Shown: positions 39,102 to 47,175 of the stretch, piece after piece | Position numbering within the stretch: the stretch's first letter is position 1 | Layout of the letters: each line of letters starts with the position of its first letter | NCBI RefSeq assembly: GCF_900102885.1 | Contig: NZ_FNGE01000003.1 | Coordinates: 291,605 to 355,604 of the forward strand | DNA: 64,000 bases | Reading direction: 5' to 3' | DNA from: Paracoccus chinensis | Lineage (GTDB): Bacteria; Pseudomonadota; Alphaproteobacteria; Rhodobacterales; Rhodobacteraceae | The notes under the pieces: generated by a model | Told to the model about the DNA's origin: nothing | Databases searched by the model: none | The model's input: only the letters and a program-made list of their open reading frames with translations | Translations under genes and position numbers: made by a program

Positions 39102-39578
39102 TTGACCACTCCCTTCACCAGCCCGCCGATGCAGGTCGAGCAGGAATGGACCGATTACAACGGCCACCTGAACATGGCCTATTACCACCTGCTGTTCGAT
39201 CGCGCGGTGGATGCGGCCTTGGTGCCTCTAGGGCTGGGACCGGAGGTCGCCGCCGAAACCGGCGCTTCGGTCTTCACCGCGCAGGCCCAGGTGCATTACC
39301 TGCGCGAACTCCAGACCGGTGACAGCGTGGTGGTGGAGACGCGGCTGATCGAACACGACTCAAAGCGGCTGCATTACGTCCAGACCATGCGCCGGGTCGG
39401 AGAGGACGAACCCGCCGCCATCAGCGAGAACCTGGTGTTGCACGTCGATCTGAACACCCGCCGCGTGGCGCCCTTCGCGCCCGAGGTGCTGGCCCGGATC
39501 GCCGATGCGGTAGCCGCCCATGCGGACCTGCCGCTGCCGAAACAGGTGGGACACCGCGTCGGGCTGCGGCGCGACTGA
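39102..39578 (+). CDS. Hot-dog thioesterase family protein
   Basis: 158 residues. The hot-dog signature is EWTDYNGHLNMAYYHLLFDRAVD, followed by VHYLRELQTGDSVVVETRL. It most likely hydrolyses acyl-CoA or acts as a betainyl-CoA-type thioesterase. The ATG at 39084 is in frame, but GGAGG at 39092-39096 lies within that extension, five bases before TTG at 39102. The TTG therefore probably starts the protein (MTTPFTSPPMQVEQEW). Downstream of recR but separated by a hairpin repeat. Confidence 0.72.
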   Translation: MTTPFTSPPMQVEQEWTDYNGHLNMAYYHLLFDRAVDAALVPLGLGPEVAAETGASVFTAQAQVHYLRELQTGDSVVVETRLIEHDSKRLHYVQTMRRVGEDEPAAISENLVLHVDLNTRRVAPFAPEVLARIADAVAAHADLPLPKQVGHRVGLRRD

Positions 39579-39582
39579 CACG

Positions 39583-39616
39583 AAAAAGGGGCGCGCGGGT
39601 GTCCCCGCAGCGCCCC
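39583..39616 (-). terminator. Rho-independent terminator of the hsp20 gene
   Basis: On the minus strand, stem GGGGCGC/GCGCCCC (39616-39610 with 39594-39588) with an inner GCGGG/CCCGC pair is followed by CCTTTTTC. It ends the hsp20 unit and may also serve the convergent thioesterase gene. Confidence 0.8.
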
Positions 39617-39636
39617 CGATGCCTCGCCTGAACCGA

Positions 39637-40110
39637 TCAGGCGTCCAGCTTCTTGACCTCTTCGGCCTCCAGCGTCTGGGCCGCCGATTTCGAGATCTCG
39701 ATCTTGCGCGGCTTCAGAGCCTCGGGCACTTCGCGCACCAGGTCGATGTGCAGCATGCCGTCGACATGGCTCGCGCCCGTCACGCGGACATGGTCGGCCA
39801 GCGCGAACTTGCGTTCAAAGGCGCGGGTCGCGATGCCGCGATGCAGGAAGGTGCGGTTCTCGTCTTCCTCGACCTTGCGGGCCGACACGATCACGGCGCC
39901 ATCCTTCATCTCGACCGACAGGTCGTCCGCGGTGAAGCCCGCGACGGCGATCGAGATGCGATAAGCGTTCTCGCCCATCTTTTCGATGTTGTACGGAGGA
40001 TAGGTGGGCGTCGCGATGTCCGAGGCCAGAGCGCGGTCCACCAGGTCGGCGATGCGGTCAAAGCCGATCGACGCACGGTACAGCGGAGTCAGGTCCATAG
40101 TGCTACGCAT
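39637..40110 (-). CDS. Small heat-shock protein (Hsp20 / alpha-crystallin family)
   Basis: 157 residues. N-terminus MRSTMDLTPLYRASIGFDRIADLVDRAL is typical of alphaproteobacterial IbpA-like proteins. The alpha-crystallin domain (about 40-135) has YRISIAVAGFTADDLSVEMKDG and DHVRVTGASHVDGMLHIDL. The start at 40110 was chosen because AGGA lies 8 bases upstream; the ATG at 40119 has the SD almost on top of it. It binds unfolding proteins without ATP. A candidate RpoH promoter and RNA thermometer precede it. Confidence 0.92.
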   Translation of the reverse strand: MRSTMDLTPLYRASIGFDRIADLVDRALASDIATPTYPPYNIEKMGENAYRISIAVAGFTADDLSVEMKDGAVIVSARKVEEDENRTFLHRGIATRAFERKFALADHVRVTGASHVDGMLHIDLVREVPEALKPRKIEISKSAAQTLEAEEVKKLDA

Positions 40111-40114
40111 GGGT

Positions 40115-40131
40115 CGCATCCTTTTCAGCGA
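40115..40131 (-). promoter_or_regulatory. Candidate ROSE-like RNA thermometer in the hsp20 leader
   Basis: Minus-strand leader TCGCT (40131-40127), GAAA loop, AGGA (40122-40119, the Shine-Dalgarno), then TGCGA, which can extend pairing to the first TCGC. ROSE elements use a short UYGCU stem that masks AGGA and melts on heating (established). Here the UCGCU and AGGA sit 4 nt apart. The full leader fold was not computed. Confidence 0.4.
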
Positions 40132-40201
40132 TGTGAACAGTGCTGCCCCCCGGAAACCGGGCAGGCGGTACGCCGGCGCCATCTTGCCCTCCGGCTGACA
40201 G

Positions 40202-40232
40202 AAATCTGGGAAGCGGTCCCCGACCTGTCAAG
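40202..40232 (-). promoter_or_regulatory. Candidate RpoH (sigma-32) promoter of hsp20
   Basis: Minus strand: CTTGAC (40232-40227), 16-bp spacer, CCCAGATTT (40210-40202). The sigma-32 consensus is CTTGAA, 13-17 bp, CCCATNT. The start lies about 90-100 bp upstream of the hsp20 ATG, leaving room for a structured leader. Confidence 0.55.
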
Positions 40233-40239
40233 GGGTCGG

Positions 40240-40689
40240 TCAGGTCGAGGGCACACCCTTCGGGGCCCAGATCGCGGGGTCCGCAAGCTCGATAGAATTG
40301 CCCGCAGGGTCGCGGAAATAGAGGGACCGTCGGCCGTTCGGCCACAGGAAATCGGCCTCGATCCCGATGCCGTGGTTTTCCAGATGCGCGCGCCAGCGGT
40401 CCAGCGCCTCGGGTGCGACGGCAAGGCAGGCGTGGCCGGGGCCCCGCGCCCCATGCGGGGGCACGGGCTGGTCGGCGTCGGCTTTCGGCGGCACTTCGGT
40501 CGCCTCGGGATTGAAGACCAGCAGCACCTGAGGGCGCGGCTGGTCGACCGTGCGGAAGAAGACATGGCGGCCGGGGACGCTGACGATCTCCTCCAGCCCC
40601 ATGATGTCGGTCCAGAACATCCGCGCCGCGTCGAGGTCGTCGGCATAGAGCGCGGTTTCCAGCGTCCCCAGCAGCGGCGGAATGGTCAT
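40240..40689 (-). CDS. VOC (glyoxalase/dioxygenase) superfamily protein
   Basis: 149 residues: TLETALYADDLDAARMFWTDIMGLEEI is the first beta-alpha-beta module, and RSLYFRDPAGNSIELADPAIW is the second, with the usual metal-site glutamate in SIELA. No substrate can be assigned. ATG at 40689 overlaps the glcF stop as ATGA, so it is translated with the glycolate oxidase subunits; a role in glyoxylate or methylglyoxal handling is possible but unproven. Confidence 0.8.
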   Translation of the reverse strand: MTIPPLLGTLETALYADDLDAARMFWTDIMGLEEIVSVPGRHVFFRTVDQPRPQVLLVFNPEATEVPPKADADQPVPPHGARGPGHACLAVAPEALDRWRAHLENHGIGIEADFLWPNGRRSLYFRDPAGNSIELADPAIWAPKGVPST

Positions 40690-41990
40690 GCGGCGTGCTC
40701 CAGTTCCGTCAGCGCGGCGGGACGCGGGCCGCCCGTCGCCCAGTCGAGCAACTCGACCGTGTGGACGATGGGGACACCGGTGCCCTGCCCGATCTGCATC
40801 ATGCAGCCGATGTTGCCTGCGGCGATCACCTGCGGGCCGGTCGCCTCGAGCGTGCGGACCTTGCGGTCGCGCAGGGCTGCGGACATTTCCGGCTGAAGCA
40901 GGTTGTAGGTCCCGGCCGAGCCGCAGCAGAGATGCGGGTCCGCCGGCGTCACCACCGTCGCCCCCGCCTGCCCCAGCAGCGCCTTGGGGGCCGCGACGAT
41001 GCGCTGGCCGTGCTGCAGCGAGCAGGCCGCGTGATAGGCGACGCGCAGGGAGAGCGGTTGCGTGACGGGCGGCAGGCCGTGGCTGTCGAGGAACTCGGTC
41101 ACATCGCGGGCGAGGCCCGCCACGCGCTCGGCCCCCGCGCGATCGGGGTCCTGGGCAAAGAGGTGGCCGTAATCCTTGACCGCCGTCCCGCAGCCCGAGG
41201 TGTTGACGATGATCGCGTCCAGGGGCGCCTCGGCGTCGGCGGCGAGGAAGGCGCGGATCGTCGAACGGGCGGTCTCGCGTGCCTGGTCGTCGCGACCCAT
41301 GTGGTGGGTCAGCGCGCCGCAGCAGCCGAGGTTGGGCGGGATCACCACCTCGCAGCCCGCGCGGCGCAGCAGGCGGATGGTGGACTCGTTGATGTCCGCG
41401 TTCAGCGCCTTCTGCGCGCAGCCGGTCAGGATGGCGACGCGGGCGCGCTTGGGGCCGATGGGCGCATAGGTCATGCCCCGGTCGTCGGCCGCGGGGCCAA
41501 CGATGCGGGGCGGCGCCATCTCGACCATCGCGCGCAGGCGGCGGTCGGGCATCAGCCGGGCGAAGGGCTTGGCCAGCTTCGCGCCCACCAGCGCCATGCG
41601 GAAGCGGCCGGGATGCGGCAGCACCCAGGCCAGCAGCGAGCGCAGCGCCCGGTCGCGCCACGGGCGGCGGTAGGTCTTTTCGATATGGACCCGCGCGTGG
41701 TCGATCAGGTGCATGTAGTCCACGCCCGAGGGGCAGGTCGTCATGCAGGCCAGGCAGGACAGGCAGCGGTCGAGGTGCAGCGTAGTCTTCTCATCCGCCG
41801 GACGGCCGGACTCCAGCATGTCCTTGATGAGGTAGATGCGCCCGCGCGGGCTGTCGAGTTCGTCGCCCAAGACCTGATAGGTCGGGCAGGTCGCCGTGCA
41901 GAACCCGCAATGCACGCAGGTCCGCAGGATCTTGTTGGCGGTGGCGATCCCGGGATCAGCCAGCTGTTCAGGGGTAAAGTTCGTCTGCAT
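40686..41990 (-). CDS. glcF: Glycolate oxidase iron-sulfur subunit
   Basis: 434 residues. Two 4Fe-4S motifs are C25-x2-C28-x2-C31-x3-C35 and C76-x2-C79-x2-C82-x3-C86. The C-terminal half carries two CCG-type cysteine motifs (LGCCGALTHHMG and HLCCGSAGTYNL). It passes electrons from GlcD/E glycolate oxidation to the membrane chain. ATG at 41990, one base before the glcE stop. Confidence 0.95.
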   Translation of the reverse strand: MQTNFTPEQLADPGIATANKILRTCVHCGFCTATCPTYQVLGDELDSPRGRIYLIKDMLESGRPADEKTTLHLDRCLSCLACMTTCPSGVDYMHLIDHARVHIEKTYRRPWRDRALRSLLAWVLPHPGRFRMALVGAKLAKPFARLMPDRRLRAMVEMAPPRIVGPAADDRGMTYAPIGPKRARVAILTGCAQKALNADINESTIRLLRRAGCEVVIPPNLGCCGALTHHMGRDDQARETARSTIRAFLAADAEAPLDAIIVNTSGCGTAVKDYGHLFAQDPDRAGAERVAGLARDVTEFLDSHGLPPVTQPLSLRVAYHAACSLQHGQRIVAAPKALLGQAGATVVTPADPHLCCGSAGTYNLLQPEMSAALRDRKVRTLEATGPQVIAAGNIGCMMQIGQGTGVPIVHTVELLDWATGGPRPAALTELEHAA

Positions 41991-41991
41991 C

Positions 41992-43125
41992 TCAGGCCAC
42001 CGTGAGTTCGGGTGCGGCGAAGATCCCGCGCGGATCGAAGCGTTCGCGCAACCCCTCCTCGAGCCGCCGGGTGACGGGGTCGGGAGGCGGCAGAGGGCCG
42101 CGATGCGTGCCCTGCAGGCAGAGAGCGCGGGTTCCGGCGGGCAGCGACGGACGGGTGTTGGCGGGAAGGGACAGAAGGATCAGCGAGGCCCCCCAGTCGA
42201 GCGCGATCGGGCTTGCGTCGGGGTTCATGGTCAGGATCGTGGCCGCCTGCGAGGGGCGGCAAGTGATGCGCCAGATGGCGCCGCCGGACCGGGGCGCTGC
42301 CCCGCTCAGGCTTTGCCCCTGGCTTGCTGAAAACAGTCCACCGAACTGTTTTCCGGGCGTATGCCAGCCCGGGATATTTTCACGAAGAAGAAGCCACGGA
42401 TCGTCCTCGCGGGGCTGGACCGGGCCGAAGGCGGAAAGGCGCGTGGACAGCGTGTCGGCGCGCAGCCTCACCGAGCCCTCCAGGCCCTCGATGCGGATCA
42501 GGGCGCCGTGGCCGGGCAGCCATGCGGCGCCGGTCACGTCCCAAGGACCGGTCAGCGCGGCGGTCAGGGCCGGGACCGCCGATGCGGCGTCCAGGTCGGG
42601 CAATGCCAGCGTGAGGCTTTCGGGCGGGATCGGCTGGGTCTTGAGGCTGACCTCGGTCAGGGCGCCCAAGGTGCCGCGACTGCCAGCCATCAGCTTCACG
42701 AGGTCGTAGCCCGTGACGTTCTTCATCACCCGGCCGCCGTTGCTGACGATCTCGCCGCTGCCATCGACGAAGCGGACGCCCAGCAGGCTGTCCCGCGCGG
42801 CCCCGTCCTTGACCCGGCGCGGGCCGCTGGCGTTCGCCGCGATGACGCCGCCGATGGTCGAGCCCTCGGCAGGCGGCGGCTCGAAGGCGAGGCGCTGGCG
42901 TTCCGAGGCCAGCAGCGCCTCGATCTCGGCCAGGGGGGTTCCGGCGCGCGCAACCACCGTCAGCGCGGCGGGTTCATACAGCGTGATGCCGGTCAGGGCG
43001 GCGGTCGAAAGCCGCGTCCCCTGCCCTTCGCCCGGCAGCAGGCGGGTCCCGCCGCCGATGACGGACAGCGGGCCCCGGGCGGCACGGATCATGCCGGCCA
43101 GTTCGGCTTCGGTTTCAGGCCGCAT
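41992..43125 (-). CDS. glcE: Glycolate oxidase FAD-binding subunit, with a repeat-derived coding segment
   Basis: 377 residues. The FAD-binding PCMH-type domain has GGGTRLLPGEGQGTRL, STIGGVIAANASGPRRV and GRVMKNVTGYDL. From about residue 244 to 277 the frame reads LLRENIPGWHTPGKQ..., a stretch I do not associate with the family, which is encoded by an interspersed repeat (42297-42396) including a 9-bp hairpin; the frame stays open. It overlaps glcD by 11 bp. The segment may be a loop insertion that is tolerated. Confidence 0.92.
   Translation of the reverse strand: MRPETEAELAGMIRAARGPLSVIGGGTRLLPGEGQGTRLSTAALTGITLYEPAALTVVARAGTPLAEIEALLASERQRLAFEPPPAEGSTIGGVIAANASGPRRVKDGAARDSLLGVRFVDGSGEIVSNGGRVMKNVTGYDLVKLMAGSRGTLGALTEVSLKTQPIPPESLTLALPDLDAASAVPALTAALTGPWDVTGAAWLPGHGALIRIEGLEGSVRLRADTLSTRLSAFGPVQPREDDPWLLLRENIPGWHTPGKQFGGLFSASQGQSLSGAAPRSGGAIWRITCRPSQAATILTMNPDASPIALDWGASLILLSLPANTRPSLPAGTRALCLQGTHRGPLPPPDPVTRRLEEGLRERFDPRGIFAAPELTVA
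42297..42396 (+). repeat. Interspersed GGGATATTT repeat, copy 2, inside the glcE coding region
   Basis: Hairpin GAAAACAGT (42329-42337), 7-base loop, ACTGTTTTC (42345-42353), followed by CCAGCCCGGGATATTTTC then ACGAAGAAGAAG. The tail matches the intergenic copies at 49841 and 59468. Its limits are approximate. It is read on the opposite strand as part of GlcE. Confidence 0.6.
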
Positions 43126-44563
43126 TGCGGCGCGCCTCCCTGCGGGGTTCGGACACGTGAAGAGGGAAGACCTTGGCCGCGTTCAGCAGCCAGTGGGGGT
43201 CGAAGACGTCCTTGACGCGCATCTGCGCCTCCATGTCGGCATCGGTGAATTGCGCGGTCATCAGGTCGCGCTTTTCGACGCCCACGCCGTGTTCGCCGGT
43301 CAGGCAGCCGCCGACCTCGACGCAAAGGCGCAGGATGTCGGCGCCAAGAGCCTCGACCCGTTCGAGGTCGCCGGGGCGGTTGGCGTCGAAGATGATCAGC
43401 GGGTGCATGTTGCCGTCGCCCGCGTGGAAGACGTTGGCGACGGGCAGGCCCGCCGTCTCGGACATCTCGGCAATGCCACGCAGCACCTTGGGCAGGGCCG
43501 AGACGGGGATCGTCCCGTCCAGGCACATGTAGTCGCCCATCTGCCCCATCGCGCCGAAAGCCGACTTGCGGCCCAGCCAGATGCGGCGGGATTCATCCTC
43601 GGACTTGCTTTCGCGGAACTCGACCGGCGAGAACTCCTCGGCGATGGCGCGGATGAGGGCGATCTGCTCGTCGATCTCGGGGGGCGTGCCCTCGACCTCG
43701 ATGATCAGCAGGGCCTCGCAATCGGGATAGCCGGGGCGGGCGAAGTTCTCGGTCGCCACGATGCAGGGGCGATCCATGAATTCGATGGCGACCGGCAGGA
43801 CGCCCGCGCGGATGATCGCGGCGACACAGGCGCCGGCGGTTTCCGAGGCATCGAAGCCGATCAGCACGGGACGGGCGCCGGCGGGCTTGGGCAGGATGCG
43901 CAGCGCGGCCTCGGTCACGACGCCAAGCTGCCCTTCGGCCCCGCAGACGACGCCAAGCAGGTCGAGGCCCGCGCCTTCGCCCATCGGGCCGCCCAGTTCC
44001 ACGATGCTGCCGTCCATCAGCACCATCGTCACGCCCAGCAGGTTGTTGGTCGTGACGCCATACTTCAGGCAGTGCGCCCCGCCCGAATTCATGCCGATGT
44101 TGCCGCCGATGGCGCAGGCCAGCTGGCTGGAGGGATCGGGCGCGTAGAAGAACCCGGCCTCATCCACGAAGGTCGAAACCGAAAGGTTGGTCCGCCCCGC
44201 CTGCACGCGGATCAGACGGTCGCCGTAATCGACCTCGAGCACGGCGTTCATGCGGGCAAGGCCCAAGACCACCGCGTCGGCCGTCGGCATGGACCCGCCC
44301 GCCAGGCTGGTGCCCGCGCCGCGCGGGACGACGGGCACGCGTTCCTCGTGGCAGACGCGCAGGATGGCGGCGACCTCCTCGGTCGTGGTGGGCAGCGCGA
44401 CGGCCAGCGGCGGGCAGCGATAGGCGGACAGCGCATCGCATTCATAGGCGCGCGCCTCGACAGGATCGTCGATCACGGTGCCCGCGCCGATCACCGCGCG
44501 CAGGCGCGCAACGATCAACTCGCGGCGGGCGATCACCCCGGCGTCGGGAACAGGCATCAGCAT
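43115..44563 (-). CDS. glcD: Glycolate oxidase subunit GlcD (FAD-linked)
   Basis: 482 residues. FAD-binding 4 domain (VPRGAGTSLAGGSMPTADAVVL, then GFFYAPDPSSQLACAIGGNIGMNSGG in parts) and FAD-oxidase C domain (FHAGDGNMHPLI, GEHGVGVEKRDLM). It oxidises glycolate to glyoxylate. ATG at 44563, with GGAGA eight bases upstream and a second in-frame ATG at 44557. First gene of the glcDEF-VOC operon. The 250 bp upstream to DUF599 carry no gene I can support. Confidence 0.95.
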   Translation of the reverse strand: MLMPVPDAGVIARRELIVARLRAVIGAGTVIDDPVEARAYECDALSAYRCPPLAVALPTTTEEVAAILRVCHEERVPVVPRGAGTSLAGGSMPTADAVVLGLARMNAVLEVDYGDRLIRVQAGRTNLSVSTFVDEAGFFYAPDPSSQLACAIGGNIGMNSGGAHCLKYGVTTNNLLGVTMVLMDGSIVELGGPMGEGAGLDLLGVVCGAEGQLGVVTEAALRILPKPAGARPVLIGFDASETAGACVAAIIRAGVLPVAIEFMDRPCIVATENFARPGYPDCEALLIIEVEGTPPEIDEQIALIRAIAEEFSPVEFRESKSEDESRRIWLGRKSAFGAMGQMGDYMCLDGTIPVSALPKVLRGIAEMSETAGLPVANVFHAGDGNMHPLIIFDANRPGDLERVEALGADILRLCVEVGGCLTGEHGVGVEKRDLMTAQFTDADMEAQMRVKDVFDPHWLLNAAKVFPLHVSEPRREARRNAA

Positions 44564-44813
44564 GCTGCGATCTCCATGTCGGACGCGCGCGATGTGCGGG
44601 CGTCGGTGTCGGGCACCGGCAATGCGCGGCGCCCGTGATCTGTGGTCTTCCGGCGGCGAGGGCAACCCCGGTTTTCGGGAAATCCTGCATGAATCACCCG
44701 CAAGGCGCCTGCCGCCATTCTGTCACTTCCCGGCCCCGGAATAGTCCTGCCCGTCCCTGCTGGCAACCGGCCGGGCCGCATCCTATCGTGTCGGCTGACC
44801 GCCCGAGGAGCCC

Positions 44814-45515
44814 ATGACCGCCCTGCCCCTGACCCTGACGCCGCTGGACCTTCTGGCGCTGGTGCTGCTGAGCCTGGCCTGGTTCGGCGTGACGCGGGCG
44901 ATCGAGCATCCGCCCGCCCGTCGCCCCTCGGTCTCGGTCCTGATGAAGACCTACCGCCGCGACTGGATGCGGCAGTTCGTCCAGCGCGACCCCCGCATCT
45001 TCGACGGCAACATCCTGAGTTCGCTGCGCGAGGGCACGTCCTTCTTCGCCTCGGCCTGCATGATCGCCATCGGCGGCGGGCTGGCGCTGATCGGGAACAC
45101 CGATCCCCTGGCCGGGATCGCACGCGACCTCGAGGCCGCCGAGATTCCCGCGCTGCTGTGGAAGCTCAAGATCCTGCTGGTGCTGCTGTTCGTGGCGAAT
45201 GCATTCCTCAAGTTCGTCTGGGCGCACCGGCTGTTCGGCTATTGCGCCATCATGATGGCCGCCGTCCCGAACGATCCCGCCCAACCCGAGGCGCTGCCCC
45301 GGGCGCTGGCTGCAGCCCAGGTCAACATCCAGGCGGCCCGCAACTTCAACCTCGGGCTGAGGGCGGTCTATTTCGCGCTGGGGGCGCTGGGATGGCTGGC
45401 AGGCCCCTGGGGGCTGATCGCCGGCACGGTGGTTGTCACCGGCATGACCCTGCGGCGCGAGTTCGCGTCAGGCTCGCGCCGCGCGATCCTCGAGGACCTG
45501 GGCGAGCGGCGTTAG
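44814..45515 (+). CDS. DUF599 membrane protein
   Basis: 233 residues with four hydrophobic segments (about 8-26, 75-95, 117-140, 185-215). The family core is RRDWMRQFVQRDPRIFDGNILSSLREGTSFFASACMI (in parts). DUF599 proteins have no known biochemical role. ATG at 44814 after GAGGAGCCC. The stop overlaps the stop of the convergent enoyl-CoA hydratase gene. Confidence 0.88.
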   Translation: MTALPLTLTPLDLLALVLLSLAWFGVTRAIEHPPARRPSVSVLMKTYRRDWMRQFVQRDPRIFDGNILSSLREGTSFFASACMIAIGGGLALIGNTDPLAGIARDLEAAEIPALLWKLKILLVLLFVANAFLKFVWAHRLFGYCAIMMAAVPNDPAQPEALPRALAAAQVNIQAARNFNLGLRAVYFALGALGWLAGPWGLIAGTVVVTGMTLRREFASGSRRAILEDLGERR

Positions 45516-46291
45516 CCCTGCCAGCGCGGCTTTTCCCTGGCAAAGAAGGCGCCGATGCCGTGCGGAGCCTCGTCGTCCTCCCACACCGAGATGAGGGCGT
45601 CCACGGACATGTCGATCACCTCGCGGTCGATCCGGGGACCGAGGGCGCGGGTCAGGCGTTTGGCGGCGGCGACGGCCTTGGGCGCAGTCTGCAGATAAGG
45701 GGCGACCTCGTCCTCGACAGCCGCGTCCAGATCCTCGGGGTCCACGGTGTGGGCGAGCAGGTTCAGCGCCTGCGCCTCGGCAGCGTCGAAGATGCGGGCG
45801 GACATGAAGACGCGGCGGGCCTTGTCCTCGCCCATCCTCGCCAGGACATAGGGGCCGATAGTGGCGGGGATCAGGCCGAGCTTGGTTTCGGTCAGCCCGA
45901 ACTTCGCCGTGCGGGCGCCCACGGCCACGTCGCAGACCGACATCATGCCGATGCCGCCGCCGAAGGCATTGCCGTGGACCCGGCCGATCAGGGGCTTGGG
46001 CAGCTCGTTGAGCGCATTCAGCATAAGCGCAAGCTCGGTCGCGCCCTGCCGTCGCGTCGCGGCGTCGGCGGCCATCTGGTCCTGCATCCAGCCGAGATCG
46101 CCGCCCGCACAGAAGCTTTTCCCCTCGGCGGCCAGTATCACGGCCCGGATCGCAGGATCGGCGCCAAGCGTCGCGGCGGCCTGCGTCAGTTCGGCGATCA
46201 TCTGCGCCGACAGGGCGTTGTGCTTGTCGGGCCGCGCCAGCCACAGGGTCGCCACGCCACGCGCGTCCGTTTCGATGCGGATCGTTTCCAT
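45512..46291 (-). CDS. liuC: Enoyl-CoA hydratase, probably methylglutaconyl-CoA hydratase of leucine degradation
   Basis: 259 residues of the crotonase family. The oxyanion-hole strand is FCAGGDLGWMQ, and the second loop is GNAFGGGIGMMSVCDVAVG with the catalytic-type glutamate in GLTETKLGLIP. Specificity for 3-methylglutaconyl-CoA is inferred from its position last in the mccB-mccA-gst-mvaB-liuC series. ATG at 46291. Confidence 0.88.
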   Translation of the reverse strand: METIRIETDARGVATLWLARPDKHNALSAQMIAELTQAAATLGADPAIRAVILAAEGKSFCAGGDLGWMQDQMAADAATRRQGATELALMLNALNELPKPLIGRVHGNAFGGGIGMMSVCDVAVGARTAKFGLTETKLGLIPATIGPYVLARMGEDKARRVFMSARIFDAAEAQALNLLAHTVDPEDLDAAVEDEVAPYLQTAPKAVAAAKRLTRALGPRIDREVIDMSVDALISVWEDDEAPHGIGAFFAREKPRWQG

Positions 46292-46323
46292 TCCTGTTCC
46301 CTTCCGAACGGCCGCCTCGCGGT

Positions 46324-47175
46324 TCACCCGCGCATTGCCTGCGCCATCGCCGCGGCCTGCCGCAGCACATCCATGTCGAGCCCCGTGTCGAAGCCCCGCG
46401 CCGCAAGATGCGCGGCCACCTTCTCGGTCGCGACGTTCCCGGCCGCGCCCGGCGCATAGGGGCAGCCGCCGAGGCCGCCTACGGCGGCGTCGAAGACCCG
46501 GACGCCGCGCGCGAGGCTCGCGTCGATGTTGTCGAGCGCGCGGCCTGCCGTGTCGTGATAGTGGCCCGCGAGCTGGCTGGCCGGCACCTCCTCCAGCACC
46601 TTTGCCAGCATGGCGTCGATGCTTTCGGGCCGCCCCTGTCCGATCGTGTCGCCCAGGCTGATCTCGTAGCAGCCGAGGTCCCGCAGCGCGGCAGCGACAC
46701 GCGCCACGTTTGCGGGCGGGGTCGGGCCGTTGAACGGGCAGTCGGTCACGACGCTGACATAGCCGCGCACGGGGATGCCGTCGGCCTTCGCGGCCTCGGC
46801 CACCGGCGCGAAGCGGTCCAGGCTTTCCGCGATGGAGCAGTTGAGGTTGGCCTTGCTGAAGCCTTCCGAGGCGCTGGCGAAGATCGCCACCTCGTCCGCG
46901 CGGGCGGCCCGCGCCCCCTCGTAGCCCTTGAGGTTCGGGGTCAGCGCGGCGTAACGCACTCCCGGCTGGCGCGTGATCCCGGTCAGCACCTCGGCCGCGT
47001 CGGCCATCTGCGGCACCCATTTCGGGCTGACGAAGCTTGTGACCTCGATCCGGCGGAAGCCCGCGCGGCTGAGCAGGTCCACCAGCGCGATCTTGTCGGC
47101 GGCGGGGATCAGGCGCTTTTCGTTCTGCAGCCCGTCGCGCGGGCCCATCTCGAAGATCTCGACGAAGTCAGGCAT
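46324..47175 (-). CDS. mvaB: Hydroxymethylglutaryl-CoA lyase
   Basis: 283 residues of the DRE-TIM metallolyase family. Motifs: EMGPRDGLQNE (R and D of the active site), EVTSFVSPKWVPQMAD, GHYHDTAGRALDN (metal His) and GGLGGCPYAPGAAGNVATE with the reactive Cys. It cleaves HMG-CoA to acetyl-CoA and acetoacetate. ATG at 47175 (MPDFVEIFE) gives an 8-base ATGCCTGA overlap with the gst stop; an upstream ATG at 47187 is possible. Confidence 0.93.
   Translation of the reverse strand: MPDFVEIFEMGPRDGLQNEKRLIPAADKIALVDLLSRAGFRRIEVTSFVSPKWVPQMADAAEVLTGITRQPGVRYAALTPNLKGYEGARAARADEVAIFASASEGFSKANLNCSIAESLDRFAPVAEAAKADGIPVRGYVSVVTDCPFNGPTPPANVARVAAALRDLGCYEISLGDTIGQGRPESIDAMLAKVLEEVPASQLAGHYHDTAGRALDNIDASLARGVRVFDAAVGGLGGCPYAPGAAGNVATEKVAAHLAARGFDTGLDMDVLRQAAAMAQAMRG

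Noticed and set aside
39084..39104. ATG at 39084 as thioesterase start
   Set aside because: GGAGG at 39092-39096 lies inside the extension and points at the TTG at 39102; kept as an alternative in the feature entry.
40119..40119. Alternative hsp20 start MRPMRST at 40119
   Set aside because: The Shine-Dalgarno AAAAGG would lie directly on the start; the ATG at 40110 has correct spacing.
44566..44813. Possible small gene between glcD and DUF599
   Set aside because: No open frame with a ribosome binding site or conserved motif; treated as an intergenic region.
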